From positions 1 to 38,525 of the forward strand of contig JAOZSQ010000015.1 in assembly GCA_029939595.1 (NCBI GenBank): a stretch of 38,525 nt of DNA, in the 5' to 3' direction. The DNA is from EX4572-165 sp002254885. Its GTDB lineage: Archaea; Thermoplasmatota; E2; DHVEG-1. A model generated the notes under the pieces. It was not told the DNA's origin, made no database searches, and saw only the letters and a program-made list of their open reading frames with translations. This document shows, piece after piece, positions 8,588-16,974 of this stretch (its first letter is position 1; the number at the start of each line of letters is the position of its first letter). The position numbers and the translations under genes are program-made.

Positions 8588-9139
8588 TCACTTTTCAATA
8601 ATTTTAATATTTTTATACATTTGTTCTTCTGTTTGCGCAGTCAATATCAATATGTCTGTATTAATCCGGATTATTTCTTGATTTCGTAATTGCTTTAATA
8701 TTGATTTAATCATTTCAATAAAAACATCTTCTTTTTTAATATTAGGAATTGATGTAGAAAAACTGTGTTTTTTGCTATTTTTTTCTAAAAAGACAACATA
8801 TTGTATTTCTTGTTTAGCATAACCTATCATCCATAGAATCGGAGAGATCAATGGTGGAGGAGATGGACCAAAATATAGAGCCGTGTTTTTAACTGGATCA
8901 ACATCGATGATTTCAATGAGGTCATTTCGTTGAAGCTGATCAATATTTGCATTATTTTTTGTTATAATCATTCGTTTACCAAAGTGAAAAGCAATAGATG
9001 CAGAAGAATTGTTAATATGTGGTAGTTGAGATATTTTTTTCCCTATTTTTGCTATTTGTGGAAGAACCGGATTATTACTTTCATCTTGTGAAATACGATG
9101 ATATTGAAATCGATCTAGAAACTGAAATATGGAAGACAT
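8588..9139 (-). CDS. Class II aldolase/adducin-like protein lacking the metal-site histidines
   Basis: The 183-aa product shows the outline of the class II aldolase fold. SSASIAFHFGKRMIITKNN (about 45-63) corresponds to the usual 'GN-S-R-GD-ILITPSG' region, and QLQRNDLIEIIDVDP to 'L--DLV-VD'. GPSPPP falls where the catalytic 'PSSE' sits, and QYVVFLE where 'VVHTH' carries two zinc-binding histidines. These key residues are therefore replaced, so the protein may not be an active metal aldolase. It precedes mtnA by 6 nt. Aldolases of this superfamily act after MtnA in 5-deoxyribose and methylthioribose salvage, so a link is plausible. Homology is inferred by pattern only. Confidence 0.6.
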   Translation of the reverse strand: MSSIFQFLDRFQYHRISQDESNNPVLPQIAKIGKKISQLPHINNSSASIAFHFGKRMIITKNNANIDQLQRNDLIEIIDVDPVKNTALYFGPSPPPLISPILWMIGYAKQEIQYVVFLEKNSKKHSFSTSIPNIKKEDVFIEMIKSILKQLRNQEIIRINTDILILTAQTEEQMYKNIKIIEK

Positions 9140-9248
9140 AATTGACAGGTAGTTGCTGTGTATATTAATGGTTTAGGATATTTAAAAAAGGAAATTATTT
9201 AATAGAATGTTTTACTTTCAGTATCTTGAAGAGATTGAGGTAAGAGAG

Positions 9249-10604
9249 ATGAAAAAAATATTTCTTGAAGAAAATGACATTCCAAAACAGTGGTACAATA
9301 TTCAAGCAGATCTTCCAAATCCCGTTGATCCACCATTAAATCCCAAAACACATGAACCAATTGGTCCTGCTGATTTAAGCGTTATTTTTCCAATGGGGCT
9401 TATAAAACAAGAGGTAAGTCAGGAAAGATATATCCCGATACCAGAAGAGGTTCGAGAAATCTATCGAATGTGGAGGCCATCACCATTGATTAGGGCTGAA
9501 AGACTTGAAAAAGCCCTTAAAACACCTGCTAAAATATATTATAAATGGGAGGGTGTAAGCCCGCCAGGGAGCCATAAACCCAATTCAGCAGTAGCTCAGG
9601 CATATTATAACATGAAAGAAGGAGTTGAACGTATTGCAACAGAAACAGGTGCTGGACAATGGGGATCGGCTCTTGCATTCAGCTGTAACTTATTTGACAT
9701 TCAATGCAGAGTCTATATGGTAAAATGCAGCTATGATCAAAAACCATACCGACGAATTCTTATGGAAAACTGGGGTGCAGAAGTTTTTTCAAGTCCGACA
9801 AATCTAACTAATGTTGGAAAAGAAATACTGAAAAATGACCCTAATACTTCTGGAAGTCTGGGGATTGCAATTAGTGAGGCAGTAGAAGAAGCCGCCACTC
9901 ATGATGATACAAATTATGCACTAGGCTCAGTTCTTAATCATGTTGCTCTGCATCAAACAATAATTGGTTTGGAAATGAAAAAACAGTTTGAAAGCATTGA
10001 TTCTTACCCTGATATTGTTGTTGGTTGTGTTGGGGGTGGAAGTAATTTTGCAGGTGCAGCATTTCCATTCGTTCGAGATAAAATTACTGGGGAAAAACCT
10101 AATACACAAATTATTGCAGTTGAACCTCTAGCCTGTCCCACGCTTACAAAAGGACAATATCGATATGATTTTGGAGATAGCGTAGGTCTAACACCACTTC
10201 TTAAAATGTATACACTTGGACATAATTTTGTTCCTGCCGCAATCCATGCAGGAGGTCTAAGATATCATGGGGATTCGCCATTGTTATGTAAGGTGAAAAA
10301 GGAAGGATTTGTTGATGCAGTTGCATATCATCAGAAAGAAGTATTTGATGCAGCAGCACTCTTTTCAAAGACCGAAGGATTTGTTGTAGCACCAGAAGCT
10401 TCCCATGCTGTAAAAGCAGCAATAGATCAAGCTTTGATATGTAAACAAAAAAATGAAGAAAAAACGATAGTGTTTGCAAATAGTGGACATGGGCATTTTG
10501 ATCTGTCTGCATATGATGCATATCATAACAATCAGATTCAAGATTATGAATATCCAGAAAAACTAATACAGAAAGCAATGGCGGAGCTTCCAGATATAGA
10601 TTGA
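9249..10604 (+). CDS. trpB2: Tryptophan synthase beta-like protein, TrpB2 type
   Basis: The 451-aa PLP enzyme belongs to the TrpB2 group, which makes tryptophan from indole and serine and usually does not need TrpA. The N-terminus IPKQWYNIQADLPNP and a length well above the roughly 400 aa of TrpB1 are typical. The PLP lysine is Lys110 in GSHKPNSA, and the phosphate-binding loop is GCVGGGSNF. The ATG at 9249 was chosen because GAGGTA lies 7 nt upstream and it matches the family N-terminus; a frame from 9207 adds 14 unsupported residues. It stands alone, with no trpA or other trp gene nearby, which suggests indole salvage. Confidence 0.93.
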   Translation: MKKIFLEENDIPKQWYNIQADLPNPVDPPLNPKTHEPIGPADLSVIFPMGLIKQEVSQERYIPIPEEVREIYRMWRPSPLIRAERLEKALKTPAKIYYKWEGVSPPGSHKPNSAVAQAYYNMKEGVERIATETGAGQWGSALAFSCNLFDIQCRVYMVKCSYDQKPYRRILMENWGAEVFSSPTNLTNVGKEILKNDPNTSGSLGIAISEAVEEAATHDDTNYALGSVLNHVALHQTIIGLEMKKQFESIDSYPDIVVGCVGGGSNFAGAAFPFVRDKITGEKPNTQIIAVEPLACPTLTKGQYRYDFGDSVGLTPLLKMYTLGHNFVPAAIHAGGLRYHGDSPLLCKVKKEGFVDAVAYHQKEVFDAAALFSKTEGFVVAPEASHAVKAAIDQALICKQKNEEKTIVFANSGHGHFDLSAYDAYHNNQIQDYEYPEKLIQKAMAELPDID

Positions 10605-11000
10605 TCAATAGGTGAAATTTATTGATAATATCAATAAATATCTCTCTATTTTTTATTTTTTTAAATATTAATGCAGTTTAATAAGATACATTGGCAGTAA
10701 ATGCGAAATGAAGATGTTCTTTTATCAATTTTTTTCTTTTTTTTTAGAAAAATATTTATGGCAACCCATTAATTATAATTTTGTCAGGTAAAATGAAATG
10801 AGGGACATTTGATGGATACTTTTAGATTTAAGTAAATCTAGAGGGTATGAGGTTGAGGGCAAATATCCAACAAATTACGTTATTGCTTAGACTGGATCAT
10901 AAATATAATATTAATGAAACATTTATATGAAAAATAAATGTTTAAATAGTAAAAAATCATTATAAAAGCGATAAGGTTGGACGAAAAAGGAGGAAAAAAG
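10605..11000. other. Intergenic region before the secreted-protein island
   Basis: About 400 nt with no credible ORF. It holds a T-rich run (10729-10745) and a perfect dyad TAGATTTAAGTAAATCTA (10823-10840). A TATA-like GTTTAAATAG (about 10939-10948) lies roughly 30 nt before a likely transcript start for the gene at 11001. No RNA gene is recognised. Confidence 0.5.
10729..10745 (+). terminator. T-rich tract, candidate terminator for trpB2
   Basis: A 17-nt run of T interrupted by one C lies 125 nt after the trpB2 stop and before the island. Archaeal RNA polymerase terminates at T-rich tracts on the coding strand. There is no supporting hairpin. Confidence 0.35.
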
Positions 11001-11900
11001 ATGAAATTAACGAAAAATATAATGGTATTTTCCATTATTGGATTGATTATTGGGGCAAGTTTTATAACAACAATTAGTGGAGATTATGGTGAAACAGAAA
11101 AATCTAAAACATTTAGTAAAATTTCATATAAAGTCGCAATCCGGTCAGTTTCAGAAAATTCATCAAACGAATGTAAAGTTTTCCATAATATTTCAGAAGA
11201 GGAATTGTTGAATTTTAAAGAAAAATTTTTGTCTATAAAAGACAACGATCAATTGTCAACAGAATCTTTCGTTGAAAAACAATTTGAATTATTAAAAGAA
11301 TATAATATTCTTCCAATAGAAATTACAGTTAAAAACATTACAAATTTGATAAATAAAAACACAGTTCAATTCAGCAAACAAAAGTTAAAAAAACAATCTG
11401 AAGATGAACCGGATCCATCTTTTTTTCCTTATGTTAGATTCGGTCCAACAATAAATATATATGCCTCATTTATGAGTCAATATTCATTTATTAATGATGT
11501 AACTCAACAAATTCCATTTTATTTTAATATAACGAAAATAAATACAATATTAGAAAGATTCTTTAATATTGAAAATCCAATATTCCTGTTATCGGAGAAT
11601 ATAACAGCAGGATACTATGGTACTTTATCACCCTGGCAGATTGGTATAGGTGGTTCAATTGGGTATTTCTCTTCGCTAGGCCCTACAGAAAAATGGAATT
11701 ACCATTTTTATGGACCTTTTCTTGGTGTATTTATATTACCAATTACAATATTAGGAATATACATTTTTTATGAAGTAGATGATCCACAGTACCCTGGAGG
11801 GTCCTTTGAAATACCAATCTTTGATTTTTACATTAATTGCCCAATTATATTTTCTTTAACTATCCCTGGGTGGTTTGTAAATCCTGATGATCAACCATAG
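11001..11900 (+). CDS. Secreted protein of unknown function with C-terminal hydrophobic beta-rich region
   Basis: The 299-aa product starts at the ATG at 11001, which has AGGAGG 8 nt upstream; a longer TTG reading from 10977 has no support. It has a signal peptide (MKLTKN, hydrophobic core to about 25). A predicted strand-turn-strand-helix follows (about 40-80: VAIRSVSE...VFHNISEEELLNFKEKFLSI). A linker leads to a region rich in aromatic residues and glycine, with a hydrophobic stretch near 240-260. The N-terminal part resembles the proteins at 13495 and 19245. It sits directly before the C25 peptidase gene in the same direction and is a candidate partner or surface component. Its function is not recognised. 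Confidence 0.75.
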   Translation: MKLTKNIMVFSIIGLIIGASFITTISGDYGETEKSKTFSKISYKVAIRSVSENSSNECKVFHNISEEELLNFKEKFLSIKDNDQLSTESFVEKQFELLKEYNILPIEITVKNITNLINKNTVQFSKQKLKKQSEDEPDPSFFPYVRFGPTINIYASFMSQYSFINDVTQQIPFYFNITKINTILERFFNIENPIFLLSENITAGYYGTLSPWQIGIGGSIGYFSSLGPTEKWNYHFYGPFLGVFILPITILGIYIFYEVDDPQYPGGSFEIPIFDFYINCPIIFSLTIPGWFVNPDDQP

Positions 11901-11953
11901 TATTTAATTGAGAAAAATGAGAATTCTATAATCTCTGGAGAATTAAAATAAGC

Positions 11954-13339
11954 ATGAATAGAATCATTTCATTATTAGTAATTGGGATTTTTGTTATAAA
12001 TGGAATTGAGATAGGATCATCACAAATAAGAAAATCAGTAATACTCGTGAATGAAATGAATGGTATTGAGGAATATGACTTTGTTATTATTACATCAAAT
12101 AGGTTCAGATCTGAGATAATACCACTCATTGATTTTAAATCAAATTACAACATAAAGACACATATTAAAACAACAGAGGAAATATGCGGGGAATTTAAAG
12201 GGTTAGATCGTCCAGAAAAAATTAAAAATTTTATCATACATGCCAAAGAACATTGGAACATATCTTATGTGATGCTTGTTGGGAATACCCTTCAGGTTCC
12301 AACAAGAGAATGTTTTAATGATGATGGGTTTTTACCAACTTCAGTATTTTTCCCAAGCGATTTATATTATGCTGATTTGTATGATGAAAATGGAAATTAC
12401 TCTGATTGGAATGCCGATAATGATAAATATTTTGGTGAGTGGCATATGAATTGTTCAGCAGAAGATGCAGGCATTAACCTTATACCAGATATTGCAATTG
12501 GAAGATTGGTATGCAATACTCGTTTTGAATTGAGAATGGCAATTCAAAAAATTATGGATTATGAAAATAAGAACCATAAAAATGAAGAATGGTTTAATAC
12601 TATGGTTGTTGCAGGTGGAGATACATATTCAGAAGCTAATGGTTATTATGGAGAAAATTATGAAAAATTTGAAGGAGAAGTAAACACAAAGATGGCGCTA
12701 GAAACAATGAAAGGTTTCAAACAAGTAAAAATATGGGGATCAAATAACAATCTTGATTTTTTTGGGTTTAATATTCTCCAGGGAATTAACAATGGATGTG
12801 GTTTCCTTTATTTATCAGGTCATGGTAATCCAAAGATTTGGACAACATCAGACACAAAGGGAAATAGCACAACAATTACAACATTACATTCCAATTTGTT
12901 TATTAATAATGAAAAATTGCCAGTTTGCATTTTAGGTGGATGTCAGAATTGTAGATTTGATTTTATTGGACTAAACCCTGTATTAAAAAATAAGATACCT
13001 ATTTTCATAACAGATTGTTTAGGTTGGAGTTTAACAAATAAATTAAACGGGGGTATGATTGCAACAATTGGATGCACTGATTTAAGTTGGCTTGGATTAG
13101 AATTTACTAGTATGAAAGGAGGTTCAAATTGGTTAGAATTAGGCTTTTTCAAGGAATATCAAAAAGGAATTGATACAATTGGAGATATTTGGAAAAATGT
13201 TATAACTCAGTATGTACAAAATTTCACTATTGATTGGAACGATCAATCTTTATGTGATTCTTCATTACATGCAAAAACCGTTCAACAATGGGTATTGTTT
13301 GGCGACCCCACTCTCAAAATTGGAGGATATGGCGGATAA
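11954..13339 (+). CDS. Secreted cysteine peptidase, gingipain-like (family C25)
   Basis: The 461-aa protein has a signal peptide (residues 1-22, cleavage near GSS/QIRK) and one C25-type catalytic domain: the lead-in 'DFVIITSNRFRSEIIPLIDFK' style strand (about 42-62), YVMLVGNT (105-112) and PDIAIGRLVCNT (178-189). The catalytic His is His290 in YLSGHGNPKIW and the catalytic Cys is Cys330 in CILGGCQNCRFD. The C-terminus ends with the family's LFGDPTLKIGG. It has none of the Ig-like, PKD or sorting-tail domains often attached to C25 enzymes, and no visible long pro-domain. It probably degrades external protein. GGAGA lies about 13 nt before the ATG, a weak site, so coupling to the gene 53 nt upstream is possible. 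Confidence 0.88.
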   Translation: MNRIISLLVIGIFVINGIEIGSSQIRKSVILVNEMNGIEEYDFVIITSNRFRSEIIPLIDFKSNYNIKTHIKTTEEICGEFKGLDRPEKIKNFIIHAKEHWNISYVMLVGNTLQVPTRECFNDDGFLPTSVFFPSDLYYADLYDENGNYSDWNADNDKYFGEWHMNCSAEDAGINLIPDIAIGRLVCNTRFELRMAIQKIMDYENKNHKNEEWFNTMVVAGGDTYSEANGYYGENYEKFEGEVNTKMALETMKGFKQVKIWGSNNNLDFFGFNILQGINNGCGFLYLSGHGNPKIWTTSDTKGNSTTITTLHSNLFINNEKLPVCILGGCQNCRFDFIGLNPVLKNKIPIFITDCLGWSLTNKLNGGMIATIGCTDLSWLGLEFTSMKGGSNWLELGFFKEYQKGIDTIGDIWKNVITQYVQNFTIDWNDQSLCDSSLHAKTVQQWVLFGDPTLKIGGYGG

Positions 13340-13494
13340 ATCAATTTTTCATTATAAAAAACTACAACAATTTAGCACACAAATATATGAAGTTTATTTT
13401 ATTAAATATTTTTTAATTACCATAAGATTTAAATGTTTCAGAGTTATTACAAATTTATACCAATTGGGGGGTATTTAATACGAGAAGGAGGAAC

Positions 13495-14508
13495 ATAACA
13501 TTAATTATATGCTTTTTATTTTTATCAATTGCAACAATACATCCAGCAATTTATGGTCAACAAACAATAGACATTATCAAGGTCAATAATGAATCTAAAC
13601 CAATAAATATAAGTTCAGATGAAGAGATTGCTGGTTTATTTGACAAATTAAAAACAAAGGTTTTTAATGATGAAAACCCACTAAATGAGATAAAAAGCAT
13701 ATTGGACAAAAAAGAGATCCAAGAAAACGTTCAATCTCTTTGTGGAAACGCCTCAATAGATACATTAAATGTGGTTTTTTCAAATACTCCTACGTTTATA
13801 AAAAAAATAAAACTATTTCAATATAAATATTCACTGCGCCAGGGATATAAAAATGATACGGTACAAGAATTCATGGATTTAATATCCGTAATTTCTACTT
13901 ATAAAATTAATTCAATTGATGATATTGATAAAATAGATGAGATTCCTAAAGAATATAAAGACATCATAAAAGAATTTTACAATAAATGGATAGAAAGCGA
14001 AAAGGCAGAACAAATAATCAACTTGGCAAATAAATTCGAATTAAATCCACTTATTGTAGGTATTATTGTTTTTTCAGTTGTTGTAATATGGGGCATGGCT
14101 TATGGAGGTGTTGCAACATTAACTGCAAATTCCGCTCTTTTTTATACCATGGGTATTTGTGTAATAGAATCATTATTCTTTGGTATAGTTTCAAATGCAT
14201 ATATTGCTGATTCTATGGTGGGAAATGAAACAAAAATATATGACGCTTTAGCAGAATGGGTAAGTAATTACCTTTTACCTTGGACGAGTTTTGAATTTGC
14301 GGAACATTTAATTTCTGGAATAATGGTTATTCTTTTAACTGGGTTATTTTTAGGAATTTTGGCCGGTCCATTAGTTCTTTATTATTTAGGAACTGAATCA
14401 ATTTGGATAGCAAGAATAGTGTTTTTATATGGGGCTCAGGCATGGGCCGTCGTACCATTGTTAATTGATGTTATTATTGGATTGGTTTATTTGAATAGTT
14501 TACAATAA
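13495..14508 (+). CDS. Exported multi-pass membrane protein of unknown function, start codon unclear
   Basis: The frame is open from 13426. It encodes a signal peptide (LIICFLFLSIATIHPAIYG, 13501-13557), a soluble part of about 160 residues, and then roughly four membrane segments up to the C-terminus (SLQ). No ATG, GTG or TTG occurs in frame before TTG 13702, which would cut off the signal peptide. AGGAGG lies at 13486-13491, so the start is probably the ATA at 13495 or another rare codon nearby, or the ATG has been lost by mutation or sequencing error. An out-of-frame ATG lies at 13509. The post-signal part (INISSDEEIAGLFDKLKTK) resembles the proteins at 11001 and 19245. It follows the C25 peptidase gene. 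Confidence 0.65.
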   Translation: MTLIICFLFLSIATIHPAIYGQQTIDIIKVNNESKPINISSDEEIAGLFDKLKTKVFNDENPLNEIKSILDKKEIQENVQSLCGNASIDTLNVVFSNTPTFIKKIKLFQYKYSLRQGYKNDTVQEFMDLISVISTYKINSIDDIDKIDEIPKEYKDIIKEFYNKWIESEKAEQIINLANKFELNPLIVGIIVFSVVVIWGMAYGGVATLTANSALFYTMGICVIESLFFGIVSNAYIADSMVGNETKIYDALAEWVSNYLLPWTSFEFAEHLISGIMVILLTGLFLGILAGPLVLYYLGTESIWIARIVFLYGAQAWAVVPLLIDVIIGLVYLNSLQ

Positions 14509-14523
14509 TGAAGAATAATGTTA

Positions 14524-14609
14524 CGCCGAGGAGGAGATTTGAACTCCTGTGAGACCGAAGTCTCACGAGATTTCCAGTCTCGCGCAGTACCAGGCTGTGC
14601 CACCTCGGC
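14524..14609 (-). tRNA. tRNA-Ser (anticodon GGA)
   Basis: The reverse strand folds into an 86-nt class II tRNA. The acceptor stem GCCGAGG pairs with CCTCGGC. The anticodon stem CGAGA/TCTCG encloses loop CTGGAAA with anticodon GGA. The long variable arm TGAGACTTCGGTCTCA forms a perfect stem, and the T-arm contains GTTCAAAT. The discriminator base is G and CCA is not encoded. It lies 38 nt downstream of cbf5 on the same strand and may be co-transcribed. It also borders the secreted-protein island. Confidence 0.96.
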
Positions 14610-14647
14610 AGAAAAATTGTTAGAATGAGGGTATTAAGCCATCCTTA

Positions 14648-15649
14648 TTAATGTTTTTTCCAGATAGGGGGGTATGTTCCTTTTTTCATGTAGACTTGTT
14701 CTACAATAACGCAAACTCCTGCATCTTTTTGAAATATTTCCTCAGTTGAACATGTGGTCTTTCCGAAACCTACAACCTCTCCTTTCAATGTCATGATTGC
14801 GACAGAATCCTTTTTTTGTATGTCTGTGTCAACTTCAACAATGCCGGGTATTGCTAGATCTGCACCATGGCAAAGTGCATCAACTGCTGAATCTCGGATT
14901 ACAATATGGGGTATAAACTTAAACAAGGATTCGATTGGATGAATTATGGACCTTATTGGTTTTTCGTTGTTTTCTTCTTTCCAAAAGATATGATTGTCTT
15001 TTATGTCGTGAAGTGTACAGAGATTATTGTCATATATTTTTCCAACTCGTGTTCTTCGTAATGCTGCCATATGTGCTTTACAGCCAAGTTTTTTCCCTAT
15101 GTCCACACAAAGCGTTCGAATGTATGTTCCTGCTTGGCATCCCACGCGAAACAATACTTCTGTTCCTTTTATTTCAATAAATTCGATATAATAGATATTA
15201 CGTTTTCGTCTTACTCTTTTCACCGCTGATCTAACTGGGGGCAGTTGAGTTATGGTTCCTACAAATTCTTGTAATGTTTTTTTTATTTTTTTCTCAGGAA
15301 TTGGTTCATGTAGTTTCATTACTGCAACATATTCTTTTCCTGTTTGAGAAAGCACATGAAGGCCTCGTGCTGCACGACCTATTCCAATGGGTAGAACACC
15401 TGTTACTTTCGGGTCAAGCGTTCCTGCATGGCCTACTTTTGGGATTTGAAGCATATCTCGTATCCATGCATCTATCTGATGGCATGTTGGACCTGAGGGT
15501 TTATCGATAAAAAATACACCTGCTTCAAATAATTCATCAATAGATCGTTTTGAAGGAGGTTTTCCATAATGTGGATTTGTTGAAACATTTGCTTTAATTA
15601 ATCGGTTGCGGATGTTGTCGGCAGGTAATTGATGATTAGCATTGGCCAT
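14648..15649 (-). CDS. cbf5: tRNA/rRNA pseudouridine synthase Cbf5 (archaeal dyskerin)
   Basis: The 333-aa catalytic subunit of H/ACA ribonucleoprotein makes pseudouridine in rRNA, and in archaea U55 of tRNA. The TruB-type catalytic Asp79 lies in GHAGTLDPKVTGVLP. The RNA-binding blocks TCHQIDAWIR, QLPPVRSAVKR and QAGTYIRTLCVDIG are present, and a PUA domain covers about 255-327. The ATG at 15649 is preferred; an upstream GTG at 15658 would add three residues. The gene follows cmk by about 20 nt in the L15-SecY block, a standard archaeal neighbourhood. Confidence 0.95.
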   Translation of the reverse strand: MANANHQLPADNIRNRLIKANVSTNPHYGKPPSKRSIDELFEAGVFFIDKPSGPTCHQIDAWIRDMLQIPKVGHAGTLDPKVTGVLPIGIGRAARGLHVLSQTGKEYVAVMKLHEPIPEKKIKKTLQEFVGTITQLPPVRSAVKRVRRKRNIYYIEFIEIKGTEVLFRVGCQAGTYIRTLCVDIGKKLGCKAHMAALRRTRVGKIYDNNLCTLHDIKDNHIFWKEENNEKPIRSIIHPIESLFKFIPHIVIRDSAVDALCHGADLAIPGIVEVDTDIQKKDSVAIMTLKGEVVGFGKTTCSTEEIFQKDAGVCVIVEQVYMKKGTYPPIWKKH

Positions 15650-15671
15650 ACGGATCACATTTTTTTATATC

Positions 15672-16214
15672 TTAGTTATCTAAAAAACCTTTGTTGAGAA
15701 ATGCAAGTATCATGATGACGATTTCATCAGGTGTTTTTTCTGATGAATCAATTATTAGATCATAAATAGAGGTATCCAACAAATCGATTTTATAGGATGA
15801 AAGATATCGTTTCTGTTCACTTTTTTCCCTTAGTTTCATTTCTTGTTTACGTTGTTCAATACTGCCACCTTCACGATTCACAATTCTAGATGCTCTAATA
15901 TTTTCATCTGCATTGATCATTATCTTTATAGCATTGATCTTGTTTTTATATGCAAGCCAGCCTGAAAGACGTCCTTCAAGGATCACATTCCCTGATTTTA
16001 AAATCTCAACTTGTTTATCGTCCAGCTCTCTGTCTATTTGTTCATTTTGTTCACAGTATTTGCTAAACTCTGAAAGACTCATATTATGTGTTTCTGCTAG
16101 ATTTCTAAAAAGCATACCACTATAAACATAGGGCATGTTGAGTTTTTTTTGTAGAATTTTAGCTATTGTTGATTTGCCACTACCAGGTGTCCCACTTATT
16201 GTAATTGTTGTCAT
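15672..16214 (-). CDS. cmk: Cytidylate kinase (archaeal type)
   Basis: This 180-aa kinase phosphorylates CMP and dCMP. It has the P-loop GTPGSGKST (8-16), an NMP-binding YSGMLFRNLAE (30-40), an EGRLSGWLAY region and basic lid residues (REGG...RxxExxLREKSEQKRY). Its size and the position between DUF106 and cbf5 match archaeal Cmk and not adenylate kinase. It starts 7 nt after the DUF106 gene. Confidence 0.92.
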   Translation of the reverse strand: MTTITISGTPGSGKSTIAKILQKKLNMPYVYSGMLFRNLAETHNMSLSEFSKYCEQNEQIDRELDDKQVEILKSGNVILEGRLSGWLAYKNKINAIKIMINADENIRASRIVNREGGSIEQRKQEMKLREKSEQKRYLSSYKIDLLDTSIYDLIIDSSEKTPDEIVIMILAFLNKGFLDN

Positions 16215-16221
16215 AAATCAT

Positions 16222-16890
16222 CTATTTAAAGGAAGGAATTATCTTTTTTCTTGTTTCCTTCCACCAATCTGACCAGCTTATCCATTTTAGTCCCTGTCGG
16301 ACAATTTGGCCAAACACCATTGAAAACACTAGATACAACCAGAGCCATGTTTGCCAGAGGAAACCTACTGGTTTGGAAAACAGGGAAACACCTGTTGCCC
16401 AAGGAACTGTGAAATAGAAATATTCAAGGTTTCCAAGGAAAAATCTAAGCCACATGAAAATTGGGACAATGAAGATAAATAAGAAAAACATAGGTTTCAT
16501 CATGCCACTAGATGCTTCTGTTTGCCGCCGCATGATTTGAGGCTGCATTTTCATCATTTTATTAACTCGATTGGTATTTCCTTCTCTTCTTGCCTTTTGC
16601 ATTTCTTTCTGAAAAGTACGTGTTATCTCTTGGGATTCACCCATTTTTTTCCAATCCGTAAATAAATTCTGGAAAAATGAGGATAAGGATACGACGATTG
16701 CTCCTGCAAGAACCAATGTTACTATGGGGAATGCACCGTCAAACCCGATGAGAGGGTAGAATGCTGAGTTTAATGATACTGCAAGAAATTTGGATACATT
16801 TGGATCTCCAAAGATAAAAAGCATCACAAACATCAATAACATTAACATTAACAGCTGATTGCTTTGTCCTTTTGCACTCTTATTATCCAT
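16222..16890 (-). CDS. DUF106 membrane insertase (Oxa1/YidC/EMC3-related)
   Basis: The 222-aa protein has about four membrane segments (near 15-35, 50-70, 130-150, 185-205). A long basic coiled hairpin (about 75-120, FQKEMQKARREGNTNRVNKM) sits between the second and third, as in Oxa1-superfamily insertases. The MQPQIMRRQTE stretch before the third segment is typical of DUF106. Family knowledge links it to insertion of membrane proteins next to SecY. GAGGA lies 8-9 nt upstream of the ATG. The gene lies between secY and cmk, the usual archaeal position. Confidence 0.9.
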   Translation of the reverse strand: MDNKSAKGQSNQLLMLMLLMFVMLFIFGDPNVSKFLAVSLNSAFYPLIGFDGAFPIVTLVLAGAIVVSLSSFFQNLFTDWKKMGESQEITRTFQKEMQKARREGNTNRVNKMMKMQPQIMRRQTEASSGMMKPMFFLFIFIVPIFMWLRFFLGNLEYFYFTVPWATGVSLFSKPVGFLWQTWLWLYLVFSMVFGQIVRQGLKWISWSDWWKETRKKIIPSFK

Positions 16891-16974
16891 CTATGATTCC
16901 TCTTATAATTTTTTTTTATGAAATAGATAAAGAGAGCATAAAAATATCTACACTCTCAAATTGATAGTCTTTTA

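Noticed and set aside
10823..10840. The dyad TAGATTTAAGTAAATCTA as a terminator hairpin.
   Set aside because: A two-base loop cannot form a stable hairpin. It may be a protein-binding dyad, but a single short AT-rich palindrome is weak evidence.
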